Positions 1 to 10,437 are shown, numbered from the stretch's first letter. The stretch is DNA of 64,000 nucleotides from Tolypeutes matacus (GCA_026826555.1 JAKSZT010054308.1:1806029-1870028), one strand, 5' to 3'. Made by a program: numbers and translations. The notes: generated by a model not told the origin, from the letters alone.

Positions 1-304
1 TTTCCACCCCCTTGTTGTTTTTCACTTGCTGTGTCTGGAGGTCTTCCTTGTTTCTTTAGGAGGCACTGGGAGCCGTACCCAGACCTCTGATGTGAGAGGG
101 AGGTGCCTAATCTCTTGAGCCACCTCTGCTCCCTGCTTTGTTGTGTCTCTCATTGTTTTTTCTTCTTGTGTCTCTTGTTGTGTCAGCTTGCCGCACCTGC
201 CTGTCGTGCCAGCTCGCTTTCTTCTTTAGGAGGCACTGGGATTTGAATCAGCAGCCTCCCATGTGGTAGGCAGGAGCCCAGTTGCCTGAGCCACATCTGT
301 TTCC
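1..304 (-). repeat. tRNA-derived SINE, two-headed type, cut by window edge
   Basis: The head (reverse complement of agccacatctgtttccc) lies at the right end. A second head-like block ending in gagccacctctgctccc lies inside it near 113-137. This is the long armadillo-type SINE, and its A-rich tail would lie to the left of the window. Confidence 0.85.
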
Positions 305-1231
305 CGTACCTTGCATTGTTGTGAAAAAATTTTAACTAAAGAACATCCTCAAAATATTACTACCAACCAAAGTATCTTACATTTGGTGTATTTTTCCCCT
401 AACCCATCCTATTATTATTTTTATATCATTTATACATGAATATACATAAACAATAATTGTATTATAAAAGTTGTGAATTTACAAAGCAAACATGCATAAC
501 ATCATACAGGGGTCCCATACATCAACCCACCACCAACACTTTGCATTGTTGTGACACATTTGTTATAAATTATGAAAGAATATCATCAAAATCTGAGTAC
601 TAACTATAGTCCTTATATCACATTTGATGTATTTTTCCCCCAACCTACCCTATTATTATTTTTTAAATATATTTTTATTACCGAAGTTGTAAACTTACAG
701 AACAATCATGCACATGTGCAGAATTCCCATACAACACCCCTCTATCAACACACCACACCATGGTGATGGAACAGTGGTTACAGATTATGAGATAATATCA
801 TTAGATTATTACCAGTTCCATAGCATACATTTGGCACACTTTTTCCATACTCCCCCATTATCAATACAATACATCTTTGGCATAGATGCGTGAATATTAC
901 ATTATTACTGTTAACCACAGTCCATAGGTCACTCCAGTTGTGTTTTTCCCATGCTTCTCCACTTTCCCACCACCCTGCAATAGTGATGTACATCTGCTCT
1001 AGCTCACAAAGGACACTCTTGCATCTGTGACATCAACCACAATTCTCATCCACCTCTGGGTTTACTTGGTTATTCAGTCCCTAGATTATACTCTAGCTTT
1101 CTGTCAACTGGCATTTACATCCCTAGACTACCCTTTTCAGCCACATTCCCATTTATAAACCAACTGTTAATCACTATAATGTGTTACCATCAACTCTATA
1201 CATTTCCACACTTACAGTAAGTTAATTAAAA
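305..1231 (-). mobile_element. L1 3'-UTR-like sequence with a tandem duplication (L1 copy A)
   Basis: No coding potential. The block containing ttgcattgttgtga and tgtatttttcccc occurs twice, near 312 and near 542, about 230 bp apart and diverged. It sits directly downstream, on the minus strand, of L1 ORF2 sequence, so I read it as the 3' UTR of that L1. That assignment is inference from position; the duplication is visible directly. Confidence 0.6.
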
Positions 1232-1696
1232 GTTTTTTTAAAGAAAAAAATTGACTTTATTTTTTCTTTTTGGTATACAGTTCTATGAATCATCCCCCTG
1301 CCTCCGCTTGCTGTCTGTGTCCATTCGCTGGGTGATCTTCTGTGTCTGTTTCTTGCCTTCCCTTCTCATTTTTCTCCTCCAGGCTTCACTGGGATTCGAT
1401 CCTAGGGACCTCTGATGTGGGAGAGACGCACCCTGTCACTTGCGCCACCTCAGTTCCTGGTTTCTAGTGCGTCTCGCCTTGGCTCTCTCCTGCGTCTCTC
1501 TTTTGCGTCATCATCTTGCTGCGTGGCTCGGCTCACTTTTGCCTCGCTGCGCTTCTGCACGGGCCTATGGCTTGCCACACATGGGCCCTGCTTGCCTGCT
1601 CACCTTTTTTTTTAATTTTACCTGGAGGTCCCAGGGATCAACCCGGGTCCTTCCATATGGTAGACGGATGCCCAACCACTTGAGCCACATCCAGTA
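1232..1696 (-). repeat. tRNA-derived SINE, long two-headed type
   Basis: A T-rich end on the left, a middle block with ggattcgatcctaggg, and a right-hand head with gggatcaacccgggtcc ending in gagccacatccag. It is inserted in antisense L1 sequence. The left boundary is approximate. Confidence 0.85.
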
Positions 1697-2720
1697 AATT
1701 TCTACATACATTAAACATCAGTAGTCTATCTTAGTCCCCCTCTTATCTCCTTTAAGAATCCACCACCTACCACCAGGTCTTGAAGATATTTTCCTATATT
1801 TTCTCCTAGAAGCTTTATGGTTCTTGCTTTTATATTTAGGTTTTTGTTCCATTTTGAGTTAATTTTTGTATAAGGTGTGAGATAGGGGTGCTCTTTCCTT
1901 CTTTTGGCTATGGATATCCAGTTCTCTCAGCACCATTTGTTGAATGGACTTCTGCCTGAGCTGGGTGGGTTTGACAGGCTTGTCAAAAATCACTTGACCG
2001 TAGATGTGAGGGTCTGTTTCTGAACCATCAGTTCACTTCCATTGGTCTATGTGTCTGTCTTTATGCCAGTACCATGCTGTTGTTTTTTTAAAGATTTATT
2101 TTTATTTATTTATCCCCCCTTGCTGCCTGGGTTCGCTATGTCCATTTACTGTGCGTTTTTCTGTGTCTGCTTGTCTCCCTTTGTTGCGTCATCTTGCTGC
2201 GCAGGCCGTCAGCTCACCACGCTGCGTGGGCCGGCTTGCCTTCACCAGGGGGCCCTGGGAATCGAACCTGGGGCCTCCTATATGTTAAACAGGAGCCTAA
2301 TCAATTGAGCCACAGCAGCTTCCCACTATGCTGTTTTTACCACTGTAGCCAGGTGAGAGGTAAGTGTAGCCAGAAGTGAGAGTCCTCCAACTTTGCTTTT
2401 TCTTGTTAAGATATTTCTGGCTGTTGAGGACCCCTTACCTTTCCAAATAAATTTTATGATAGTGCTTTCCATTTATTTTTTAAAATGCTGGTGGAATTTT
2501 TATCAGGATTGCACTGAATCTGTATATCAATTTGAGTAGAATTGATATCTTAATGATATTTAGTCTTCCAATCCGTGAGCATTGAATGTTCTTCCAATTA
2601 TTTAGGTCTTTTTTCATTTCTTTTAACAATGAGTTGTAGTTTTCTGAATACAAGTACTTTACATTGTTGGTTAAGTTTATTCCTAAATATTTGGTTTTTA
2701 TTTGTCATATTTTATTTTCA
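1697..2720 (-). mobile_element. L1 copy A, 3' part of ORF2 (decayed)
   Basis: The minus strand reads like the L1 ORF2 segment downstream of the reverse transcriptase: related to 43279-43700, and containing the antisense of the ctatggatatccagttctctcagcaccatttgttgaa stretch typical of L1. Many stops are present. At about 2715 it joins ORF1-like sequence directly, without the endonuclease and reverse transcriptase regions. A SINE interrupts it at 2081-2324. Confidence 0.8.
2081..2324 (-). repeat. tRNA-derived SINE inserted in L1
   Basis: Poly-T on the left and head on the right (cagcagcttccc). The target-site duplication is accatgctgt at 2071-2080 and actatgctgt at 2325-2334, with one mismatch. 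Confidence 0.88.
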
Positions 2721-3540
2721 CCACTCTTTTGACACTTTTAGTTACTTTTACTGGTATAATCCTCCTTTCTAGACTGTCTTCCAAGATCTCTCTCCTGTCT
2801 TTTCAGGCTCTAGCACACACTTTAGTATTTCCTGCAAGGCTGGTCTCGTGGTTACAAACTCAGTTTCTGTTTATCTGTGAATATTCTAAACTTGCCCTCA
2901 TTTTTGAAAGTCAGTCTTGCCAGATATAAGATATTTGGCTGGAAGTTTTTCTCATGCAGTATTTTTAATATATCATACCACTGTCTTCTTGCCTCCATGG
3001 TTTCTGATGAGAAATCAGCACTTAATCTTATTGGGTATCCCCTATATGTTATGCTGCTCTCAGAATTCTGTCTTTGGCATTTGACATTCTGATTAGTATG
3101 TGTTTCGGAGTTGGTCGATTCGGATTTATTCAGATGGGAGTACGTTGTGCTTCTTGGACATGGATATCTATGTCCTTCAATAGGGTTGCGAAATTTTCTA
3201 CCATTATTTCTTCAAATATTCCTTCTGCCCCTTTTCCCTTTTCTTCTCCTTCTGGGACACTCATGGCATATATGTTTGCAAATCTCTTGCTGTCGTTTAG
3301 TTCCCTGAGACTTGTTCAATTTTTTCCATTCTTTTCTTCATCTGTTCATTTGTATGCTCATTTTCAGAGGCCATTTCTTCAAGTTCACCAATCCTTTCTT
3401 CAGCCTCCTCAAACATGCTATTATATGATTCCAGTGTATTTTAAATTTAATTTATTGTGCCTTTCATTCCCATAAGATTTGTTATTTTTCTATGTTTACT
3501 TTCAAATTATTCTTTGTGCTCATCCAATTCTTTGTATTTT
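2721..3540 (-). mobile_element. L1 copy A, ORF1 C-terminal half (decayed)
   Basis: The reverse complement aligns with the ORF1 modules at 26880-27480 and 55380-55850: the antisense of the gaggaaataatggctgaaaa-type block at 3190-3225, and the region encoding a DKQK-like stretch near 2860-2890. Frameshifts and stops are numerous, so no protein is expected. Confidence 0.75.
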
Positions 3541-4029
3541 TATTTTAAAAGATGCTTAGATTACATAAATGTTACACAAAAATTACAGGGAATCCCATGT
3601 TCCCCACCTCCCACACCTCCCACAACCTCCCACATAAACATCCTTCATTAGTGTGGCACATCACCTGCAATGGATATACACATCCTGGGGCTTTGCCCCT
3701 AAGCATGGGCCATAGTTCACATTGTAGACCACACTCTCTCCCACACAGTTCTGCATGTTATATGCTGATGTAAAATGGCCTATATCTGTCGTTGTAATGT
3801 CATTCAGGATAATTCCCAACTCCTGAAAAAGCCCCTGTATTACAACTGCTTTTCCCTCTCCCTGCCCCGAAAGCTCCAGTGGCCACTGGCTCCACATCAA
3901 TGTTGTAATTTCTTCCATTGCTTGAATCACAATATGTCTACAGCAAAATACCAGTAAGTCCATTCTAGTCCATAGCTCTTCCCCCAGTCCTGAGGAGTCT
4001 GGGATGGTGATGACCACTCCACCTCCAAG
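3541..4029 (-). repeat. Unclassified A-tailed retroposon family (family B), 3' part
   Basis: The minus strand matches the 3' halves of the elements at 37492-38750 and 40905-42115: the antisense of cactaatgaaggatgttg-like sequence near 3640, and ccagtggccactgg near 3872. The A-rich end points left. It has no ORF of note and splits the L1 ORF1. Confidence 0.65.
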
Positions 4030-4332
4030 TCCAATGTCTTTTTTTTTTTTTTTTTTTTTTTCCAGAACTATAAGCCTTTATTACAAATGGACTTGACTGC
4101 TAGAGATCCCCCAACCTCTTCCAATCTTCTCTACCCTCTTCCTTTCCAGTAAGTCCCTTATGGCCATTATCAAAGAGGAATCTGGGGAGAATGGAAAGGG
4201 CCAATGCCTTCTCCAGTGTCTGCTGAAACCTGGGCTCCCCTGGCAGGGGCTTCTTGGCTCCAGATGAGTCTTTTGGTGGAAAGGGTGAGAGATGTAGCTC
4301 TCATCTTCAAGGTCTTCCGTGTCCCAATGTCT
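4030..4332 (-). pseudogene. Short processed pseudogene, parent not identified
   Basis: On the minus strand the sequence ends in taataaaggcttatagttctgga followed by an A run (T run at 4040-4062): an mRNA 3' end with a poly(A) signal. The repeat ccaatgtctt occurs at both borders (about 4031-4040 and 4323-4332), as expected of L1-mediated insertion. An open minus-strand frame (part of 4081-4395) crosses the left border of the insertion into L1, so it is not a clean gene. The parent is unknown to me. Confidence 0.6.
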
Positions 4333-5690
4333 TCTTAATATCCTTAATCTCTTTAGCCATCTCATTGAATTTATTAAGGAGATTTGTTTGAACATCTATG
4401 ATTAGTTGTCTCAACTCCTTTATGTCATCTGGAGACATATGACAAACTGTGGAGGCTCAAGCTGCCCACATTGCCCCAGGGACTGATGAAGCTTCTCCCA
4501 ACTTTCTCCTTTGCCAGGGGTAGAGACAGAGCAACAGCTGTGTGTAATAATCCAAGTCATGGCCTGTAGTTGCCCAGAGAGAATGATGAAGCTTCATGTC
4601 CCTTTCTCCCCTGCCTGGGGTGGGGATAGAGCTACAGGTGTGGGCAGCAATCTATGCCATGCGGGTCCACAGTTGCCTTGGGTAGACTATTCAGTCTGTG
4701 CTTCCCAAATGTACCTGCAGTTACCCGGAGAGGGCTGGTGCAGGGCTTGCCAACTTCCTCCCTGCTAGAGTGGGGGCTGAAGCCTAGGCTAGAGCTGCAG
4801 GCTGATCTGGGTGAAAGAATCCAGTCACTGTGATTTTCAGTCAGCCCATGCTGGGGGCAGAGTCAAAATGGCAGCTACTGGCCTCTTTCTGACTTCGACA
4901 GGTTCAAACTTTAGCTGTTCTTAAGTTATACTTTAGTCAGCCAAAGTTACTAATCAGTAGCTGAAATCGGTGGCCAACCATCTCTTCCTCCCGTTTTTGG
5001 GAAATGAAGCTTCCAATTCCAGTCACAGAATAGCTCCTTAGGTGGCTTGGGCCGCCAGAAGAGGATGATCACCGGCCTCGGTGGCGTGGCCTGTATTTTT
5101 CCAGAGAGGCTGGAACAGGTCCCCCCAGTTTCCTTCCTGCCGGAGGTGGGGCTGAGGCTTGTGCTAGAGCTGCAATCTGATCTGGGTGGAAAGAAGCCCG
5201 TCCCTACCAGCACTGTGATTTTTCAGTTCACCCCACTTCCCCTACTGCCAAGGGTGGAGTTAAAATGGTGGCTACTGGCCTCTTTCTGACATGGACAGGT
5301 TCAAACCTTGGCTGTTCTTAGGATTATACTTTAGCCTGCCGAATTTACTAATCAGTAGCTGAAGTTGGTGCCCAACCATCTCTTCCTCCCCCATTTTTGG
5401 GAAGTGGAACTTCCAATTCCACCCGCGGAATAGCTCCTGAGGCGGCTTGTGCCGCCATTGGAGGATGGGCACCAGCCTCTGTGGTGTGGAGTGCTCTACT
5501 TAGGAATCTTCTCTGCAGATGGGCAGTCTCCTCCTTCCATTCTTTCAAGGATGTTGCAGGCTGCTCTTTTGTTCTCCTGGAGCCCCCAAACAGGTGCTTT
5601 AGATAGCTCTGGGTGATTACTAACTGCCCTGTAGCATGAACTGAGTCTAGGAGCTCCTTACTCTACCACCATCTTGCTGGTTGTCTCTCT
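4333..5690 (-). mobile_element. L1 copy A, ORF1 N-terminus and monomeric 5' UTR
   Basis: Starting from 4333, the minus strand encodes the L1-type stretch EMAKEIKDIKK (4340-4375). Upstream, 4440-5690 is GC-rich, non-coding and internally repeated: a 100-bp step (tgatgaagctt at 4484 and 4584) and a 400-bp step (taatcagtag at 4951 and 5349; gccgcc blocks at 5051 and 5451). The 5' tip at about 5684 resembles agcaagatggtgg, a usual L1 start. Repeated promoter-like units are known from rodent L1 5' UTRs; their role here is inference. Confidence 0.75.
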
Positions 5691-6240
5691 TTTTTCTTTT
5701 TTAATGTAGGTGTTTAGGGCTATAAATTTCCCTCTCATCACTCCCTTCGCCGTATCCCCTAAGTCTTTATAAGTCGTGTTCTTGTTTTCAGTTATCTTGA
5801 TCTATTACAATTTCTTCTTTGTGCCACTGATAGTTTAGGAGTGTGTTGTTTAGCCTCCACACATTTGTTAAATTTCCCCTTTCCTGTCTATTATTGATTT
5901 CCACCTTTCTTTCATTATGGTCTGTGAAGGTGCTTTGTATACTTTTAGTCTTTTTTTTTTACATTTATTGAAAATTGCTTTGTGACCCAACTTGTCTATA
6001 CTGGAGAAAGATCCATGAACACTTGAGAAGAATGTATAACCCACTGGTTTGGGATGCAAAGTTCTGTATACATATGTTAGGTCTAGCTCATTTATCATAC
6101 TGTTCAAGTACTCTTTTTCCTTGTTGATCTTCTGTCTAGCTGTTCTTTCTAATGATGTGAGTGGTGTATTGAGGTCTCCAACTATTATTGTAGAGATGTC
6201 TATTTCTCCCTTCAGTTTGCCAGAGTTTGCCTCATGTAGT

Positions 6241-6351
6241 TTATTTTTTATTTTTTTATTTTTTTTAATTTTACCGGGAGGTCCCGGGGATCGAACCCGG
6301 GTCCTCCATATGGGAGACGGACGCCCAACCAGTTGAGCTACATCCAACCCC
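6241..6351 (-). repeat. Short single-headed tRNA-derived SINE
   Basis: A poly-T/A-rich end at the left and a head containing gggatcgaacccgggtcc. The duplicated target gcctcatgtagt is at 6229-6240 and again from 6354. It lies in L1 copy B. Confidence 0.88.
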
Positions 6352-6480
6352 CTGCCTCATGTAGTTTTGGGCACCCTGGTTAGGTGCATAGATACTTATG
6401 ACTGTTAATTGTTCCTGGTGGATTGTCCTTTTTATTAATGTATAATGGCCTTCTGTGTCTTTCATAACTTTTTTGCATTT

Positions 6481-6493
6481 AAAGTCTGCTTTG
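6481..6493 (+). repeat. Left target-site duplication of the OOSP/PLAC1-family retrocopy
   Basis: aaagtctgctttg here is repeated exactly at 7320-7332, after the A tail. Removing the insertion restores continuous antisense L1 sequence (gcatttaaagtctgctttgt). The ttt/aaag junction suits an L1 endonuclease nick. Confidence 0.9.
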
Positions 6494-6538
6494 ATTGACT
6501 CCAGTTTCCAGTGCTGTCTTGCATCCAGATCTGAAGCC

Positions 6539-7096
6539 ATGAAGATTTCTGGCATGTTAGGAGGGCTCCTCACGCTCTTTGTTTTAACTCATGGTTTTGA
6601 GGATGTGCGTGTAACCTGTACTGAAAACTGGCTCCGAGTCAGAATAAGACGATTGCCTATTTTGGAACACCGGGATCCCGAGCCTTATGAATTATATCTG
6701 GGAACCTGCTGTCCTGTCACCACAACAATGCATAGATACTTTGAGTTCCTTTATCCTCTTTCTAGTTGCGGCATCAGGAAATACGATCGCATCTGGGGCA
6801 TTCTCATTGAGAGTTCACTCACATATGTACCACGGTATTCAACTACCCAGGCTTACTACCCAATAGCTTGCTTTATTAAAAGAAATTTACTCATCATTGT
6901 GGAAGAAAAGCCAGCCATGTTGTCTTACGATTATTGTACCATGCTCACAGCCAGTGGGAGAGGCATTCTCAACATTATCTCAAGTGGAAAACACTGGGAT
7001 CAATCTAAGAGTGACATTTGTATGCAGGAACAATTTTTCCCTTCCTGGATTCTACCATTTTTAATCCTTTGCTCTAAGGGAGAGGTTCGCTCATAA
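6539..7096 (+). CDS. Intronless retrogene of the oocyte-secreted protein / PLAC1 family, 185 aa
   Basis: The ORF encodes a small secreted-type protein. Residues 1-19 form a hydrophobic signal peptide (MKISGMLGGLLTLFVLTHG). It is followed by the family's ZP-N-like core: VTCTENWLRVRI (cf. the C-x-x-x-W start), ELYLGTCCP, YEFxY-like FEFLYPLSSCGIRK, then a further cysteine at AYYPIACF. The spacing matches PLAC1 and OOSP proteins, which are secreted in placenta or oocytes; 185 aa is within their range. I chose the ATG at 6539 because it begins the signal peptide and has G at -3; an in-frame ATG at 6455 lies in flanking L1 and before the target duplication. No introns, a 45-base 5' leader, AATAAA at 7293, an A tail at 7308-7322 and 13-bp target duplications show it is a processed retrocopy. 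The frame has no stop or shift. It lies antisense to NUP210L, in its intron. Which family member is the parent, and whether it is expressed, cannot be told from the sequence. Confidence 0.82.
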   Translation: MKISGMLGGLLTLFVLTHGFEDVRVTCTENWLRVRIRRLPILEHRDPEPYELYLGTCCPVTTTMHRYFEFLYPLSSCGIRKYDRIWGILIESSLTYVPRYSTTQAYYPIACFIKRNLLIIVEEKPAMLSYDYCTMLTASGRGILNIISSGKHWDQSKSDICMQEQFFPSWILPFLILCSKGEVRS

Positions 7097-7292
7097 ATTC
7101 TGAATTGTGGGGCAACTTTGTTAATGCTGTTACTATGGCTGCCTGAGGATTGCACTAAGTTCTAGAAGTCCACTAATGCCTATGGATAGCATCTTTTATC
7201 TTTTTAATAGTAGTTTTTAAATGAATCTGCTCTGTAGTTCATGTTTATAAATTCTTTGAGGGAAAAGGGAAATCCCCAGATTTTTAATTTGA

Positions 7293-7298
7293 AATAAA
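7293..7298 (+). promoter_or_regulatory. Poly(A) signal AATAAA of the OOSP-family retrocopy
   Basis: aataaa lies about 10 bases before the A run that ends at 7322. It was copied with the mRNA and could still serve the retrogene. Confidence 0.85.
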
Positions 7299-7319
7299 GG
7301 CATTTTTAAAAAAAAAAAA

Positions 7320-7332
7320 AAAGTCTGCTTTG
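7320..7332 (+). repeat. Right target-site duplication of the OOSP/PLAC1-family retrocopy
   Basis: Exact repeat of 6481-6493; the first A's are shared with the A tail. Confidence 0.9.
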
Positions 7333-7514
7333 TCTAATAGTAGTATAGCTATACCTGCTCTTTTTTGGTTACTGTTTCTGTGGAATATCTTTTTACAAAT
7401 TCACTTTCAGCCAATTTGTATCCCTGGAGCTAAGGTGAGTCTCTTGTACACAGCATATGAATGGCTCTTTTTTTTTTTTTTTTTTTTTAAATCCATTGTC
7501 AGCCTATATCTTTT

Positions 7515-7844
7515 TTTTTTAAAGATTTATTTTATTTATTTACCTCCCCCTGCCGTTGTTTGTGCTTGCTGTCTTCTATCTGTGTCTGTTCGTTGTGTGC
7601 TGTCTGTGTCTGCTCATCTTCTTTTTAGGAGGCACTGGCAAGTCCCATGGGAGGGAGGCTCCCCATCGCCTAAGCCACCAACCGCTTATTGAATCTCTCA
7701 TTGTATCTCCTTGTGTTTCCTCGTTGTGTCATCTTGTTGCATCAGCTCGCTGTCTTGCTTGTCTTCCCTAGGGGCACTGAAACTGAACCCGGGACCTCCC
7801 ATGTAGTAGGTGGGTGCCCAATTGCTTGAGCCACATCCGCTTCC
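7515..7844 (-). repeat. tRNA-derived SINE, two-headed type
   Basis: Target duplication cagcctatatctttt (7500-7514) and cagcctgtatctttt (7845-7859). The head ends in gagccacatccgcttcc. A separate T run at 7468-7488 is an expansion in the host L1, not part of this SINE. Confidence 0.88.
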
Positions 7845-8083
7845 CAGCCTGTATCTTTTGATTGGGGAGTTTAATCCATTCACATTCAATGTCATTATTA
7901 AAATTATTATAAATGCATTATTTACTTACTCCATTTTATTTTTTGGCTTTCATATGTATATCTTGTTTTTGTCTTCTTACGCTTTTGGTTATCCTTTCTG
8001 CTAGTCTTTCCCTCTACACTCTCTTCTTAGCCCCTCTCTCCAGCTCCTCTCTCCTGTCTTTTACTTTTAGGCAGTAAGGCTCC

Positions 8084-8533
8084 TTTTTTTTTTTCTTTCA
8101 AAGATTTATTTATTTACTTTATCCATTTTAATGCCCCCCCCCCATTTTGCTGTTTTGTGTCCATTTGCTGGGCAATTCTCTGTGTCTGTTTCCTGCCATT
8201 TCTTCTCCTCCTCCTCCTGCAGTCTTCACCAGGATTCGATCCTGGAGACCTCCGATATAAGAGAGAGGTGTTCTGCCACTTGTGCCACCTTGGTTCCTGG
8301 TTTTCAGAGCTTTCGGAGCATCTCGTCTTGTCTCTCCCCCGCGTCTCTCTCCTGTTATGTCATCATCTTGCTGTATGGCTCCCGGGGCCTGGCAGCTCAC
8401 CGGCACACAGAGCCTGGCAGCGCATGCACCTTCTATATATATATTTTTTATTTTACTGGGAGGTCCCGGGTATCGAACCCAGGTCCCTCCATATGGCAGA
8501 CGGACGCCCAACCATTTGAGCCACATCCGCCCC
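8084..8533 (-). repeat. tRNA-derived SINE, long two-headed type
   Basis: Flanked by cagtaaggctcc at 8072-8083 and 8534-8545. Internal heads contain aggattcgatcctgg and gtatcgaacccaggtcc. Confidence 0.9.
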
Positions 8534-8818
8534 CAGTAAGGCTCCCTTTAATGCTTCCTGCGGAGCTGGATTCTTTTTTCACAAATTCTTTGTTTCTGTT
8601 TATTTGTGAATATTTTAAACTCACCTTCATATTTGAAGAACAGTTTTGCCGTATATAGATTTCTTGGCAGGCAGTTTTTCTCTTTCAGTATACTAATTAT
8701 ATCTCCATGGTTTCTGATGAGAAATCTGCATTGAGTCTTACTGCTTGTCCTTTGTATGTGATGGTTTGCTTTTCTCGTTGCTTTCAGAATTTTCTCTATA
8801 TTTGGCCTTTGACATTCT

Positions 8819-9433
8819 TTTTTTTTTTTTTAGAGCTCTTTTTAAGAATTTTTATTTGTTAATTTGATATTACCATCTCGATGTATGAAGATGTACATTG
8901 AGCAAATAGGCAGACACAAAAAACAACTCACTAAAGTTACTTAAAACTTTCATTCTTTTACAAAATAAGTTTAACTGTAAAATAACATTTAAAAGATTTC
9001 TTTGAAGGCTATTTCTAATTAATCGAATTTGCACTATGACCATGCAGTTTTGCACAAGAATTTCATTCTTTAATTGTTTGCTTATAACCAAAATGTTCCC
9101 AATACTTTAAAATACAATTTTCCTTTGCTTCAGAACTTTGCTTATTTCCCATTTCGACTTTGGCAGACCTTGGATGAGCAAGACTAATTCCAGTATACAC
9201 TCACTGAGGTCATTGAAGCCTTAGGGAAACTGGTTTCTCTCATCAACTGCTGCTTTTAGGAACCTCAGCACTCGAGGTGGGAGGCCCCCCTCCCCAGTCC
9301 TCAGCCACTGGACTGGAAGAGTGGACACCCAACCCCGAGGGTCGAGAATTCCACCAGGCAACAAACACCTAGAATCACGAGAGAAAGCAGGGTCACTAAT
9401 ACCAGTGGAAGGACAGGAGACGGGTGTCTCAGT
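8819..9433 (-). pseudogene. Processed pseudogene or retrocopy, parent not identified
   Basis: A T run at 8819-8832 (an A tail on the minus strand) and a 15-bp target duplication ggcctttgacattct at 8804-8818 and 9434-9448 define a minus-strand retrocopy of about 0.6 kb within L1 ORF1. On the minus strand a GC-rich 5' part (9430-9230) carries an open frame ending ...FLKAAVDERNQFP and a stop at 9221; the rest is AT-rich and UTR-like. That frame runs upstream into L1, so its true start is unclear. I do not recognise the source transcript. Confidence 0.75.
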
Positions 9434-9790
9434 GGCCTTTGACATTCTGAGTAGTATGTGTCTTAGAGTAGGTCTATTTGCATTTATTCTAGTTAGGGTA
9501 TGCTGCACTTCTTGGACACGTAAATTCATTTTTTTCATGAGAGTTGCGAAATTTTCAGTCATTATTTCCTCAAATACTTTTTCTTGCCACTTTTCCCTTC
9601 TCTTCTTCTGGAACTCCCATGGCACATATGTTGTTATCCTTTCAGTTATCATTCAACTCCCTGAGCCTCTGCTCAATTTTTTCCATTCTTTTCTCTGTTC
9701 TCTCACTTCAATTTCAGCTCTTCTGTCTTCTGCAATACTTATTCTTTTTTCTATCATTTTTAGTTTGCTGCTGTATGCCTCTAATATTTT

Positions 9791-10243
9791 TTTTTCTTTA
9801 AGATTTATTTATTTACTTTATCCATTTTAAACCCCCCCTTCCCCGTTTGCTGGTTTTTTTTTGTGTCCATTCGCTGGGTAATTCTCTGTGTCTGTTTCCT
9901 GCCATCACTTCTTATCCTCCTCCTCCAGTCTTCACCAGGATTCGATCCTGGAGACCTCCAATGTGGGAGAGAGGTGTTCTGCCACCTGCGCCACCTTGGT
10001 TCCTGGTTTTTTTGGAGCTTTTGGAGCATCTCATCTTGTCTCTCCCCTGCGTCTCTCTCCTGTTACATCATCATCTTGCTGCATGGCTCCCAGGGCCTGG
10101 CAGCTCACTGGCACACAGAGCCTGGCAGCCCATGCGCCTTCTATATATATATATTTTATTTTACTGGGAGGTCCTGGGAATCGAACCCAGGTCCCTCCAT
10201 ATGGCAGACGGACGCCCAACCATTTGAGCCACATCTGCCCCCC
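9791..10243 (-). repeat. tRNA-derived SINE, long two-headed type
   Basis: Near-duplicate in structure of 8084-8533. Target duplication gcctctaatatttt / gcctctaatgtttt at its borders. Heads contain aggattcgatcctgg and gaatcgaacccaggtcc. Confidence 0.9.
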
Positions 10244-10258
10244 GCCTCTAATGTTTTT

Positions 10259-10437
10259 TTTTTTTTTTTAAGATTTTATTTATTTATTCATTTATCCCCC
10301 CCCTGCTGCCTGTGCTCGCCGGGTCAGCCAACCACGCCGCGCGGGCGGACCTGCCCCCACCAGGAGGCCCCGGGAACCGAACCCGGGGCCTCCCATATGG
10401 CAAACGGGAGCCCCACTGATCAAGCCACAGCCGCTTC
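10259..10437 (-). repeat. tRNA-derived SINE, GC-rich ~180-bp type (DAS-III-like)
   Basis: Inserted into the edge of the preceding SINE's target: cctctaatgtttt on the left and cctctaatatgtttt on the right. The body holds gggaaccgaacccggggcc and the tail block is tttatttattcatttatcc. Confidence 0.9.

Noticed and set aside
6049..6336. Plus-strand ORFs across antisense L1 and SINEs (also 9863-10444, 8131-8658, 3074-3475)
   Set aside because: Reverse-strand shadows of L1 and SINE sequence; no independent coding signal.
6455..6538. Upstream in-frame ATG of the OOSP-family ORF as true start
   Set aside because: It lies in flanking L1 before the target-site duplication; the signal peptide begins at 6539.
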